Shown here piece after piece: positions 8,599-18,040 of a DNA stretch of 64,000 bases (position 1 is the first letter of the stretch; every line of letters begins with the position of its first letter). The position numbers were made by a program, and so were the translations under genes. This DNA is from Actinomycetota bacterium (GTDB lineage: Bacteria > Actinomycetota > Actinomycetes > Propionibacteriales > Propionibacteriaceae): NCBI GenBank assembly GCA_020161755.1, contig JAIUOS010000019.1, positions 1 through 64,000 on the forward strand, written 5' to 3'. The notes under the pieces were generated by a model that had not been told where the DNA came from, ran no database searches, and saw only the letters and a list, made by a program, of their open reading frames with translations.

Positions 8599-10068
8599 AT
8601 GGAACGAGCAATGGACACCTCACGTCGCAGCCTGATCGGCGGCGGCCTGGCAATCACCGGGACGTGGCTGCTGGGCGGCTGCGTCCCGGCCCGCACTCGC
8701 TCCGGGCCGGACGGCGCGTCCCTGCAGCCAACCATGCCCTACCCGACCCCGCCCCGGCTCGCCCCCGCCGCCGGTGGCACCGTGGTGGAGAAGACGTTGC
8801 GGGCAGCCCCGACCACCGTCGATCTGGGAGGGCTGCTGGTCGACACCTGGGCCTACAGCGATGTCATGCCAGGACCCGGCCTGGACGCGCGGGTGGGAGA
8901 CCTGCTGCGGATCACCCTGGACAACCAATTGCCCGCCGACACCAGCCTCCACTGGCACGGGCTCGCGCTGCCCAACGGTGTCGACGGCGCGCCGGGCATG
9001 ACCCAGAACTCGATCGCCCCCGGCGGCCGCCACCTGTACGAGTTCGTCGCGCAGCGTCCGGGCACCTACCTCTACGGCGCCCACGTCGGTGTCCAGCTCG
9101 ACCGCGGCCTGTACGCCTCGCTGACCATTGCCGACCCGGCCGAGCCCGGCGACTACGACGACGAGTGGATCGTGGTCCTCGATGACTGGGTCGACGGGAC
9201 CGGCCGCACCCCCGACGATGTGCTGCGAGCGCTCACCGCGACCCGGCCGACGACCTCGGCCCAGACGGGCAGCACCAGCACCGCCCCGTTTGGCGACCCG
9301 GGCCGCGTCAACTACCCCTACTACCTGGTGAACGGCGCCCTGCCCGCAGCACCGGTCAGCTACCGCGGCCGACCGGGCCGCCGGCTGCGGCTGAGGGTGA
9401 TCAACGCCGCTTCCGACACGATCTTCACCCTCGCTGTCGGCGGGCATCGGCTGACCGTCACCCACGCCGACGGCTTCCGGGTGGCGCCACGTGAGACAGC
9501 GGCGCTCCACATCGGCCAGGGCGAGCGTTACGACCTGCTGGTCAACCTCGGCGATGGTGTGTTCCCGCTCGTCGCGAGACCTTGGCGTCGACCCGGGCAA
9601 GCCATGGCCCTTATCCGTACCACCACCGGCATGGCACCAGCCGTTGGTCGGCTACCCGAGTTCACCAAGCCGGTACTCCAGGCTACCGAACTGACCCCGG
9701 ACGACTCGGCCCGGCTGCCCGGCCGCCCCACCGATGTGTTCGCCCGGCTTCGCCTCGGCGGTCAGGCCGATCCGTATGGGTGGACCATCAACGGGGCACC
9801 GTTCGGACGCAACAACCCGATCACCGTGTTCCAGGGCCAGCGGCTGCAACTGGATGTCACCAATGCCACAACCAGCGCCCATCCCCTGCACCTGCACGGA
9901 CACACCATGGCCATGCCCAACGGGCTACGGAAGGACACCGTCCTGATACCTCCCAGTACCACCATCCCGCTCCAGCTGGACGCCACCAATCCCGGGGCAT
10001 GGAGCATCCACTGCCAGAACCCCTACCACGCCGAAACAGGGATGGCGATCGCCCTGGAGTACCGGTGA
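8599..10068 (+). CDS. Multicopper oxidase lipoprotein lacking two trinuclear-site His residues
   Basis: 489 aa. The N terminus has a twin-Arg (SRRSLIGGG) and a lipobox (LLGGC), so it is probably a Tat-exported lipoprotein. Cupredoxin-domain oxidase motifs are HWHG (H118, H120) and HPLHLHGH (from H428). The second ligand pair, HPHSG in the paralogue at 24782, is GAHVG here, with Gly160 in place of His. The last motif, HCH in the paralogue, is HCQ here (Q473), while Cys472, His477 and Met482 of the type 1 site remain. So one ligand is lost from each of two type 2/3 pairs. Oxygen reduction is doubtful; electron transfer or copper binding by the type 1 site is possible. The stop overlaps the next start. 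Confidence 0.88.
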   Translation: MERAMDTSRRSLIGGGLAITGTWLLGGCVPARTRSGPDGASLQPTMPYPTPPRLAPAAGGTVVEKTLRAAPTTVDLGGLLVDTWAYSDVMPGPGLDARVGDLLRITLDNQLPADTSLHWHGLALPNGVDGAPGMTQNSIAPGGRHLYEFVAQRPGTYLYGAHVGVQLDRGLYASLTIADPAEPGDYDDEWIVVLDDWVDGTGRTPDDVLRALTATRPTTSAQTGSTSTAPFGDPGRVNYPYYLVNGALPAAPVSYRGRPGRRLRLRVINAASDTIFTLAVGGHRLTVTHADGFRVAPRETAALHIGQGERYDLLVNLGDGVFPLVARPWRRPGQAMALIRTTTGMAPAVGRLPEFTKPVLQATELTPDDSARLPGRPTDVFARLRLGGQADPYGWTINGAPFGRNNPITVFQGQRLQLDVTNATTSAHPLHLHGHTMAMPNGLRKDTVLIPPSTTIPLQLDATNPGAWSIHCQNPYHAETGMAIALEYR

Positions 10069-11069
10069 CAACGAACCCGACACCGACCGGACGCCAAGAC
10101 CCGGCAACGAGTCGCCAAGCAGACCCGAGGGCGCGCAAGGCCCAAGCCGGCAGCCACGAAGAGCGGCCGGAGCGAACCGCTGCTTCGGACGACATCGCCG
10201 ACTTCGTGCGACTGGTGGCCAGTGACCATGACGCCACTGTCGGTCCGCGGACCGTCGTGCGCGAACTGACGCAGCAAGGTCGGCGCCAACCCGGCCCGGA
10301 CCACGCACAGCTGTACACCTGCGCCGGAGTCGTCGTGAAGCTCCACCCTCGCGGAACCGACGTCGTCCTCCTCGCCCGCCGGTTGCAGAGCATGGCCCGA
10401 CCGGGCGTCAGCCGTTTCTGGATCCAGCCGCTGCGCGCCCTGCCGATGCCCGGACCACGAGGGCGGCTGGCCACGACCTGGCCGCACGTCGGCGTGCTCA
10501 CACCCACCGACCAGCCGCCCTGGACACAGCTGGGAACACTGCTCGCCAGACTGCACCAGACCCCGCCCTCTCGGCCCGGCGCTCCGCCCTCCGGCGCGCC
10601 CGCCCGCCTCGCACGAGCAACCGCCCACCTCCGCCAGCACACCGGCGAGAACCTGGACTGGCTCGCAGAACTTGGCGATGGCCTGATCCGACAGCTACGC
10701 CAGCCGTCTCGCACCACGCTGATCCACGGCGACCTCCACCTCGGGCAACTGGGCCGCCCGCCCGAGGGTAGCTGGAAGCTACTCGATCCGGACGACACTG
10801 GCATCGGCGACCCGGCCTGGGACCTCGCACGTCCTGCCGGCTTGTGGGCGGCGGGACTACTCGACGACGCCTCCTGGAACGCTCTCCTCACCGCGTATCG
10901 AGACGCTGGCGGCGCCGCAGTACCACCCACCGGCGACCCCTGGGCGAACCTCGACCTGCCGGCCCGCGCGGCAACCCTGATCGCAACCGTCCAGGCGCTC
11001 CGCTCACCCGAGCACCCAGACATGACTTGCGTGCTCGTCCAGGCGTGCCGCAGGATGCTTGGCCATTGA
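10065..11069 (+). CDS. APH/choline-kinase-like phosphotransferase
   Basis: 334 aa from a GTG that overlaps the oxidase stop (GTGA). It has the catalytic-loop motif HGDLHLGQ (family HGDxxxxN with Gln for the final Asn) and the metal-binding LLDPDDTGIGDPAWDL. These place it in the aminoglycoside phosphotransferase/choline kinase/maltokinase fold. The N-terminal 45 residues are polar and likely disordered. The substrate is unknown; coupling to an oxidase lipoprotein gives no clue. It need not be a resistance enzyme. Confidence 0.75.
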   Translation: MTTNPTPTGRQDPATSRQADPRARKAQAGSHEERPERTAASDDIADFVRLVASDHDATVGPRTVVRELTQQGRRQPGPDHAQLYTCAGVVVKLHPRGTDVVLLARRLQSMARPGVSRFWIQPLRALPMPGPRGRLATTWPHVGVLTPTDQPPWTQLGTLLARLHQTPPSRPGAPPSGAPARLARATAHLRQHTGENLDWLAELGDGLIRQLRQPSRTTLIHGDLHLGQLGRPPEGSWKLLDPDDTGIGDPAWDLARPAGLWAAGLLDDASWNALLTAYRDAGGAAVPPTGDPWANLDLPARAATLIATVQALRSPEHPDMTCVLVQACRRMLGH

Positions 11070-11237
11070 CCACGTCGACGCAGTCGTCACAGGGCACCAC
11101 CCGGGCCATCTTTGGGGGAATCGGACGGGTTCGCTTGAAGTCGGAGGACTACCTGCAACGACTGGGCAGGCACGGGCGTGGAGCGCGGTGCGAGGAACGC
11201 ACTGCTCTGGTGGTGGCAGCCGCCGGCCCGCTGACCG

Positions 11238-12142
11238 GTGGCGCCACCGTGCTGCCACGCGCCCCTTCCTGGCGCGTCAGACCCGGACCTGCCCACCCCG
11301 ACTGCGACCGTCAACCATGGCAGTTCCCCGGGCGCCCGGCTCTGGTCCGTGCCTTCGGGTGCGGTTCGCCGGAACCGAGCTCACGCTGTCACCGTTCACC
11401 TTCTACTACTCAGGCGCCGGCGGCGGCAGCGTCTGCGTGGACGGCTTCGACAGCGACCCGCCTTCAGTCGGGTGGCCAGAAGTGCTGTTCGTCTACGTCC
11501 CGGTCCCTGTCTTCGACGAGCTGACGGTGAGGCAGTCGAGCGGGATGGACAAGAGCCCGACCAGCATCAACGCGCGCACCGAAGCCTCGGGCGGCGGCTG
11601 GTGGGTGGTCCGCCCGCGGGGCCTGCCCGGCGACCACCGGGTGAGCGTCTTCGCCTCGGGCCACGGCGGCGAAATGGTCGCCGACCTGCTCTGGCAGACC
11701 CCGTCCGACCAGGCGATCCCCGAATCCACGGCGCAGATCGCGGTCATCGCCGACGACGGACGCCCAGACTCCTTCGGTGTCGAGTTGTCTGTGGGCGGCC
11801 TCGCCACCTCACCGGTACAGGCCTCGGCGATCATCTCGCTCACGGCAGCCAACGGACGCTCGCTCTCGTTCGAGGCGACCAATCCCCGCATCGGCTGCGG
11901 CCCGGCCGGCTCGGTGTGGTGGAATGGCCCGGCCGGCAAGGGCAAACAGTCCGCGACGCTGGGCGACTTCCAGTCCACCGTGCAGGTCGATCTCACCCTC
12001 GATGGCGTCACCCACGGCGCGAGCGCCACTTTCCGCCGACGATCGGCCCGACCCGGCCAGCAGGCTCCTGCCGCTGCAGTTCGGACCCGCCGTTACGCTG
12101 GCTGGCCCCACCAATCTCAAGGAGTTTCGAGACAGCTGCTAG
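11238..12142 (+). pseudogene. Degraded exported protein, probably frameshifted
   Basis: No family is recognised. Protein-like sequence rich in Gly/Ser/Val runs in one frame from about 11360 (VRFAGTELTLSPFTFYYSG) to about 12030 (LDGVTHGASATF). Upstream, the sequence resembling a lipoprotein linker (PDLPTPTATV) is in another frame, and downstream a plausible C terminus (ADDRPDPASRLLPLQFGPAV...KEFRDSC, stop at 12142) is in a third. The open frame alone would run on into low-complexity sequence. The best reading is a secreted beta-rich protein with breaks near 11360 and 12035; sequencing error or an intact gene starting at 11317 are alternatives. Confidence 0.45.
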
Positions 12143-12271
12143 TTCGTCAATGTCAACGAACATGTCCTCAAGACCTTGGGCCTGCTGAACTCACCGACGT
12201 CACCAATGGTCAGTCAAGGTCGAAAGATGAAGTCGCTTGAGGACGAGTGCGGCCGGAAGAAGGATTGCTCT

Positions 12272-13843
12272 ATGGTGAGCAGCCCAACGATCACCACAAC
12301 GACCAGCTGCCGCTTGGGCGGTGCCCGCCAGCCTGCGCACCTGACTCAGCCCGTGCTGCCGCTGGGGTGGGCTGTCGTGACCTCGGCCTTGGCTGGCTTG
12401 GCGCTGGACACAGCGTTCCCTGAACTCGGCTGGTGGCCGATCGCGCTTGTCAGCGTCACCCTGGCCTTGATCGCTCTCACCGGCCGCCGGGCAGGCGGGG
12501 CCCTTCTGGTTGGTCTGGTCTACGGCGGTGCCTTCTACGTGACTCACCTGAGTTGGGCGGGACGGTTTCTGGGTCCGCTGCCGTGGCTCGGTCTGGCTGG
12601 CGTGCAGGCGCTGTTGTTCGCCGTGGGAGCGGTACCGATCGCGTTGGCCTTCCGGTGGTCCACGCGGGCGCTGCGCGGCCGGTGGGGTCAGGTGGTGGTC
12701 GTCCCGCTTCTGGTCGGAGGGTTGTGGACGCTGCGCGAGACCGTCATGGGCAGTTGGCCCTACGGCGGATTCCCCTGGGCTCGCCTGGGGATGAGCCAGG
12801 CGACCAGCCCCTTCGCCGAAGCGGTCTCGTGGGTAGGTGTGACCGGAATGTCGTTCATGATCGCGACCGTCTGTGCGGGGATCGGCCAGTGGTGGCGGGT
12901 CGGTCGCGGGCGTGACTGGCGAGGCCTGGTCATGCCCGCCGCGGTGATCGGCTTGCTTCTGGTTGTGCCGCAGTTCCCCACCACACCGGCTGGTGAGTTA
13001 ACCGTCGGATGGGTGCAGGGCAACGGGCCAGCCGGCTACTTCGACGCCGCTGCCCCTGGTGCGATGCTCACCGCACAGACCGCCGCAAGCATTCCGCTGA
13101 TCGGCCAGCCGGTGGATGTGCTGGTCTGGCCCGAAGGAGGGGTAGACAGTGACCCACTCAACGACGCGGGGACCGATGCAGCGCTCGATGAGCTGTCCCG
13201 CCAGGCTTCGGCACCCTTGCTGGTGAACGCTGCAACCCGTCGCGGGGGGAACACCTACAACACGTCCCTGCTCTGGCCGGCCGCCGGCGGCGTAGTCCAG
13301 CTGTTCGACAAGGCCAACCCGGTCCCGTTCGGTGAGTATGTGCCCGACCTATGGTTCTACCAGCGCATCGCACCGGACCTGATCGGCCTGATCGGACGCG
13401 AGTACACCCCCGGCACCAACTCCCCGTATGTCAGCCTGAACGGGGTCGGGGTGGGATTGGCGATCTGTTTCGACGTGATCTTCGACGACGTCATCTGGCG
13501 GGGTGCCCAGGACGGGGCTCAGCTGTACCTGCTTCAGTCCAACAACGGCGACTTCCGCGGCACCGACGAGAACCTGCAACAGGCTGCCTTCGCCCGGATG
13601 CGCGCAATCGAGACCGGTCGCGGCGTCGTGAACGTCTCCACGACGGGCACCAGCCAGGCCTTCGCCCCCGACGGCACACTCCTCGATGAGCTCCCCGCCG
13701 ACACCGCCGGCGCTCGGGTCACCACCATCCCACTCCGCACCGGACTGACCCCCGCGGTCGCTCTCGGCCCGTGGCTCGCCGGTCTCCTGGCCACGACCAG
13801 CCTGCCCGGCCTCCTGTTGCTCGGGTTCGCAGCCCGGCGGTGA
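12272..13843 (+). CDS. lnt: Apolipoprotein N-acyltransferase
   Basis: 523 aa from the ATG at 12272, preceded by an AGAAGGA-like site; upstream in-frame ATGs give an unlikely N-terminal extension. It has several membrane spans, then a nitrilase-fold domain with the catalytic Glu (VWPEGG), Lys (FDKANPVPFGEY) and Cys (LAICFDVIF). Lnt adds the third acyl chain to lipoproteins; the full triad suggests it works. It is the first of two lnt genes here, and may serve the Tat lipoprotein oxidases at 8599 and 24782. Confidence 0.9.
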   Translation: MVSSPTITTTTSCRLGGARQPAHLTQPVLPLGWAVVTSALAGLALDTAFPELGWWPIALVSVTLALIALTGRRAGGALLVGLVYGGAFYVTHLSWAGRFLGPLPWLGLAGVQALLFAVGAVPIALAFRWSTRALRGRWGQVVVVPLLVGGLWTLRETVMGSWPYGGFPWARLGMSQATSPFAEAVSWVGVTGMSFMIATVCAGIGQWWRVGRGRDWRGLVMPAAVIGLLLVVPQFPTTPAGELTVGWVQGNGPAGYFDAAAPGAMLTAQTAASIPLIGQPVDVLVWPEGGVDSDPLNDAGTDAALDELSRQASAPLLVNAATRRGGNTYNTSLLWPAAGGVVQLFDKANPVPFGEYVPDLWFYQRIAPDLIGLIGREYTPGTNSPYVSLNGVGVGLAICFDVIFDDVIWRGAQDGAQLYLLQSNNGDFRGTDENLQQAAFARMRAIETGRGVVNVSTTGTSQAFAPDGTLLDELPADTAGARVTTIPLRTGLTPAVALGPWLAGLLATTSLPGLLLLGFAARR

Positions 13844-13883
13844 GGCTACCGCAGATCCCGGTCCTCGATCCGGCCTGTCCCGG

Positions 13884-14525
13884 CTACCGGGGAGCTCGCG
13901 AAGGGTTCGCTCCATTCTTGGGACGAATCTGCAGCCCGCCATCCGCGCAGCGCACTTGTCGCCGACGCCCGCGCTGAGGCATCTGAAGTCCGTGGCCTCC
14001 ACAGGACCCGCTGCCGAGTACCTCTTGCCGGCCGGGGGTGCCGCCGAGCCATCGTGGGACGTGTCGGGCGTAGCGTCGGTACTCGTCGCCGAAGGTGGCT
14101 TCCAGAGCCGCTTCTTCGGGCGGGATCTGGAGCCTGTCCATCCAGACCACGAATCCCGCCAACGGAACCAGCCCCGGCAGCGATCGACGCGCAACGGCAT
14201 GCGCCAGCAGAACCCCGGCCATCCCGACATACATCGGATTCCGCGTCACGGCATTCGGCCCGGTCACCACCAGAGAGGTTGCTCGCCCAGGAACAAGTGG
14301 ATCCACTGTCGTGCGTTGGCGCCGGAAGCCGACCAGGCTCCCGATCAGCAGCCCGAGCGCCAGCGCCGCCACCAGTGCCGACTCAATCACGGACATCGCC
14401 GACGTCCGCCGACCGCGGGCAAGGAGGAGTTGGGCTGCCGCCGCCGCGGCAAGAACCGCGACGGGCGGAGCCTTCGCGAACGTCCTGGTCCGTCCGCGTC
14501 TGCCGTTCGGGGAGTGCTCGTTCAC
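13884..14525 (-). CDS. Isoprenylcysteine carboxyl methyltransferase (ICMT/PEMT-like) family membrane protein
   Basis: 213 aa. It has several hydrophobic segments and the family core VTRNPMYVGM followed by PPEEAALEATFGDEYRRYARHVPRWL, the C-terminal SAM-binding signature of small integral membrane methyltransferases. About 50 low-complexity residues follow the usual end, possibly after loss of the original stop. Bacterial members methylate lipids or small molecules; the substrate is unknown. It converges with lnt. Confidence 0.75.
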   Translation of the reverse strand: MNEHSPNGRRGRTRTFAKAPPVAVLAAAAAAQLLLARGRRTSAMSVIESALVAALALGLLIGSLVGFRRQRTTVDPLVPGRATSLVVTGPNAVTRNPMYVGMAGVLLAHAVARRSLPGLVPLAGFVVWMDRLQIPPEEAALEATFGDEYRRYARHVPRWLGGTPGRQEVLGSGSCGGHGLQMPQRGRRRQVRCADGGLQIRPKNGANPSRAPR

Positions 14526-14561
14526 CGATCCTCCGCCCTGGATCGTGCTAGTGCGTCGCGG

Positions 14562-14876
14562 CTAACTGGAAAAGAAGAGCCCAGCCAGTCCACCCTTGCG
14601 GTATCGGCGGTCGCCGTGTTTGCCCCACGCCGGGCCGTAACCGGGCATCGGGGGTGGCTGGTTGAGGAACCGGCCTTCCATCTGGGTGAGCTGTTCGAGT
14701 TCGCCGAAGTCGAGGAAGAGTCCGCGGCAGTTGCCGCACTGCTCCAACTGGATGCCGTTGCGTTCGTAGGTGCGCATGGCGCCGTGGCACTTGGGACACA
14801 CCAGCGCGGTCGCAGGAGGCTGCTGCCCGGGATCGGGATATGGCTCGTACGGAGGGGGGTCCTTTGGGTAGGTCAT
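14562..14876 (-). CDS. Small zinc-ribbon (TFIIB-type) protein
   Basis: 104 aa from the ATG at 14876. A Pro-rich N terminus is followed by CPKC and CGNC spaced as in the zf-TFIIB domain (motif continues RGLFLDFGELEQL), then a Gly/Pro tail. The family is widespread in bacteria with no defined function. The longer frame upstream to 15047 looks non-coding. Confidence 0.7.
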   Translation of the reverse strand: MTYPKDPPPYEPYPDPGQQPPATALVCPKCHGAMRTYERNGIQLEQCGNCRGLFLDFGELEQLTQMEGRFLNQPPPMPGYGPAWGKHGDRRYRKGGLAGLFFSS

Positions 14877-15249
14877 GTGCCAAGCATGCCGCCCCAACAC
14901 AAACGGCCAGACGCGCACGCCGCTCGGGTTGGCTGGCGGGATCGAAGGGGCGTTAACGGACCGGGAGTAGCCGCTGGCTTGCAGAAACACCTGAAGCCGC
15001 AGCGGAGAATTGTGTGGCTCGTCCAACATGAGTCTGTGCGTGGACACACCCGGGAACCATTGGAGAAGCTGAACTGCGAAGGGGAGTAGTTCCGCCGAAC
15101 CCTGGTTCGGACGCGGTGCGTCGACATGCTGGCGGTCATTCTGATCCGCCCGGAGTAGTACCTCACATTGGGAGGCGAACGAGACCTTCGGCCATATCGC
15201 CGTGGCCGAGGGCAGACCCCTCGGCTACGGCATCACCTGGAGACTCCCG
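14877..15249. other. Intergenic stretch without a recognised gene, with an inverted repeat
   Basis: No convincing coding sequence. The region holds a perfect inverted repeat CCGAACC-CT-GGTTCGG at 15095-15110, about 140 bp before the exchanger pseudogene. It could be an operator or hairpin; nothing else is seen. Confidence 0.4.
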
Positions 15250-16503
15250 ATGCCTGCTGCCCTTGTCCGTCGGATCCTGTTGTGTCTGCTCATCGCGGTG
15301 CCCGCGATCACCACCCGCGTGCTCGGGATGGTATTCCCGCCTGTGGTGGCGGTGCTCGTCTTCGGCGCCGCCGTGGTGGCGGCTGCGTTCCTGCTCGCCT
15401 GGGCCGCCGAGGCCGCCCAAAAGGATATCTCCGGCGCCTTGGCGATCGCCTTGCTGGCGCTGATCGCCGTCCTGCCGGAGTACGCCGTCGACCTGTACTA
15501 CGCCTACCGGTCCGGCTCCGACCCGTCCTACCGGCACTTCGCCGCCGCGAACATGACCGGGTCGAACCGGCTGCTGCTCGGCTTCGGGTGGCCCCTGGTC
15601 GTGATCGTGGCACTCGTCGTCGCCCGCCGTGCTGCCCGCCGGGACGGAGCAGTCGTCCCGAGCGCCCTGGTGCTGCCTCGTGACAGCCGCCGTGACATCG
15701 GCTTCCTCGCGATCCTGGGCGTGATCGCCTTCGCGATTCCGCTGATCGGCAGCATCCCGCTGTGGTTCGGGGTGGGTCTGATCGCCCTCTTCGGCCTCCA
15801 CCTGTGGCGGGCCGGGCAGGCCCAGAGTGTTGAGGAGGAGGAGTTCATCGGCGCGGCAGCCCTCATCGCCGACCTGCATTCCACCGCCCGTCGGGTGCTC
15901 GTAGTCGCGATGTTTCTCGGCTCCGGCGCAGTGATCTTGGCCTCAGCCGAGCCGTTCGCAGAAGCTCTCGTTGCATCCGGTTCTGCGCTCGGTGTCGACA
16001 GCTATTTCCTGGTCCAGTGCTCGCGCCGCTAGCCTCGGAGGCCCCGGAGTTCATCATCGCGGTGATGTTCGCCGTGCGCGGGAAGGGAGCGGCCGCCATC
16101 GGCGCCCTGATCGCCTCGAAGGTCAACCAGTGGAGCCTGCTGGTCGGGTCGCTGCCGGTGGCGCACTTCCTGGGCGGCGGCCCCTCCTCGCTGGCCCTGG
16201 ACGCCCGCCAGATCGAGGAGTTCACGCTGACCGCCACCCAGACCCTGCTCGGCGTGGCGATCATCCTCGCGCTGCGGTTCCACTGGTGGCCCGCGATCGG
16301 GCTCGCCCGCCCTGTTCGGCGTCCAGTTCCTGGTCACCGACACCACCGGCCGCTATTTCCTGAGCGCCGTCCACCTCGTCCTCGCGGCCGCGTTCTTGAT
16401 CGCGCACCGTCGGGACATCCTGCGCACGCTCGTGGCACCCTTCCGTGACGAGCCGCCGATCGACGAGGACCAGTCGAAGGTCGCGGTCGGAGCACGCGCC
16501 TAG
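15250..16503 (+). pseudogene. Ca2+/cation antiporter (CaCA/YrbG-like) broken by two frameshifts
   Basis: The first segment (to about 16015) encodes membrane spans and the alpha-repeat-like ALIAVLPEYAVDL. It would stop at 16032, but homologous sequence continues in the next frame (LAPLASEAPEFIIAV...ASKVNQWSLLVGSLP) to about 16300, then returns to the first frame (ALFGVQFLVTDTTGRYFLSAVHL) until the stop at 16501. CTCGCGCC at 16019 fits loss of one base; an extra base near 16305 restores the frame. The acidic alpha-repeats (LPEYAVD, ASEAPEF) are typical of sodium/calcium exchangers. It abuts an IS remnant. If the shifts are sequencing errors the gene is a normal exchanger. Confidence 0.75.
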
Positions 16504-17178
16504 GGCGCGTTGCTAAACCCCGGTGCTGATAATCCATCGGCGTACACCACCTGATCATCATCACGGACCAGCCGGGTGATCTCGTCCAGGTCGTGCACGC
16601 TCGCCGCCGTGACGCTGACCGAGTGCACCAGGCCGGTCCCGGCATCAACCCCGGCATGGGCCTTCATCCCGAAGTACCACTGATTACCCTTCTTAGTCTG
16701 ACGCATCTGGGGATCCCGGGTACCCGAAGTGTTCTTCGTCGAGGAGGGGGCGGCGATGATCGTGGCGTCCACGATGCTGCCCCCGCGCATCATCAGCCCA
16801 TCAGCCTCCAACTTGGCGTTGAGGACGGTGAACATCTTCTCGCCCAGCTTGTGACGCTCCAGCAGGTGCCGGAAATGCAGCAGCGTGGTCGCGTCCGGAA
16901 CCTGCTGGCCGCGACCGAAGTCGAGCCGCATGAACTGACGCATCGCGAACGAGTCGTTGATCTGGTCTTCCACCCCCTTCATCGGACAAGTGGAACCACA
17001 CCTGCAACAGGCACATCCGCAGCATCGTCTCCAGGCCCACCGCCCGCCTGCCCCGCTTGTTGGAGAAGTAGTGCGGCTCGATCAGCTTGACCCAGTCAGC
17101 CCACGGCACGACCTGGTCCATCCGGTTTAGGAACTCTTCCCGCCTTCGGGGTACGGCGACGCTGCGTGTACTCGACAT
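16500..17178 (-). mobile_element. IS5-family transposase remnant, frameshifted and 3' truncated
   Basis: Reading from 17178, the N-terminal IS5-type region (EEFLNRMDQVVPWADWVKLIEP...RRAVGLETMLRMCLLQVWFHLSDEG) is in one frame. At a run of five G (near 16975) it shifts to VEDQINDSFAMRQFMRLDFG...SIVDATIIAAPSSTKN...YFGMKAHAGVD. The first two catalytic Asp regions are present, but the protein is cut off after VYAD, before the Glu region, and ends abutting the exchanger pseudogene. It cannot be an active transposase alone. Some IS5 groups use programmed frameshifting, so the G-run shift alone would not prove decay, but the truncation does. Confidence 0.8.
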
Positions 17179-17310
17179 CGGACAAACTCGGCTGGAACTC
17201 GGTCACAATAGCATTTTGCCTAGCCAACAGCACAATCCAGGGCCACGACACAGGACAAACGCCCCAAACCCGACAACCGAGACTCGCTCATTGATCAGCG
17301 TTTCCCTAGC

Positions 17311-18024
17311 ATGGGGGCAATGAATCGCGCCCCCGTCACCCGCATGGTCGAGGACTACGTCACCTTGATCTGGAAGGCCCACGAGTGGCCCGGTGGTCAA
17401 CCCACCACCACCGATCTGGCCGCCCAACTGGGCGTCACCCCCTCGACCGTGTCGGCGAACCTCAAACGGCTCGCCCGGGACGGATTGATCTCCTACCAGC
17501 CCTACGGCTCCATCGACCTGACCGACGACGGACGTACGATCGCCGTCGACATCGTTCGCCGCCACCGCATCCTGGAGACCTACCTCGTACAACGACTAGG
17601 CCTGTCCTGGGACCAGGTCCACGACGAGGCCAACCGGTTGGAACACGCCGCCTCCGACCTGGTGCTCGACAGGATGGACGCCGCCCTCGGCCACCCCACC
17701 CACGACCCACACGGCGCCCCCATCCCCGACGTCGATGGACGGATTCCATCCGACCACAGCCAGGCGTTGGGCGAGGCCGAACCCGGCAATCGCGTGCAGG
17801 TTCTGCGAGTATGCGACCGCTCGCCCGACATCCTGCGCTACCTCACCGAGCACGGCATCTCCGTTGGTACCTGGCTGACCGTCACCGAGATCAACCCTGC
17901 TGCCGCGGCTGCCTGGCTCAGCATCAACGACACCCCTGTCGAACTCAGCGTCCACGCAGCGACCGCTGTCCGCGTGAGCCCCACCGCCGAGCGCCGTCCC
18001 TCTGCACCATCACCGGCGCGCTAG
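17311..18024 (+). CDS. DtxR/MntR-family metal-dependent regulator
   Basis: 237 aa (or 234 from the ATG at 17320). The N-terminal winged helix (TTTDLAAQLGVTPSTVSANLKRLARDGL) is followed by the dimerisation/metal domain with RRHRILETYLVQRLGL and HDEANRLEHAASDLV, the usual ligand-bearing helices, and a C-terminal FeoA/SH3-like domain. Such proteins repress transport genes when bound to Fe(II) or Mn(II). A weak imperfect repeat TTTTGCCTAGCCAAC lies about 85-100 bp upstream. The gene is followed 16 bp later by a CPBP protease. It could act at the IdeR-like box at 59374, but the chromosome probably carries another such regulator. Confidence 0.88.
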   Translation: MGAMNRAPVTRMVEDYVTLIWKAHEWPGGQPTTTDLAAQLGVTPSTVSANLKRLARDGLISYQPYGSIDLTDDGRTIAVDIVRRHRILETYLVQRLGLSWDQVHDEANRLEHAASDLVLDRMDAALGHPTHDPHGAPIPDVDGRIPSDHSQALGEAEPGNRVQVLRVCDRSPDILRYLTEHGISVGTWLTVTEINPAAAAAWLSINDTPVELSVHAATAVRVSPTAERRPSAPSPAR

Positions 18025-18040
18025 ACAGAAGCAGCCACTC

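Noticed and set aside
17214-17230. TTTTGCCTAGCCAAC upstream of the DtxR-type gene as an autoregulatory box
   Set aside because: Imperfect symmetry and poor match to the DtxR or MntR consensus; noted in the gene entry but not called.
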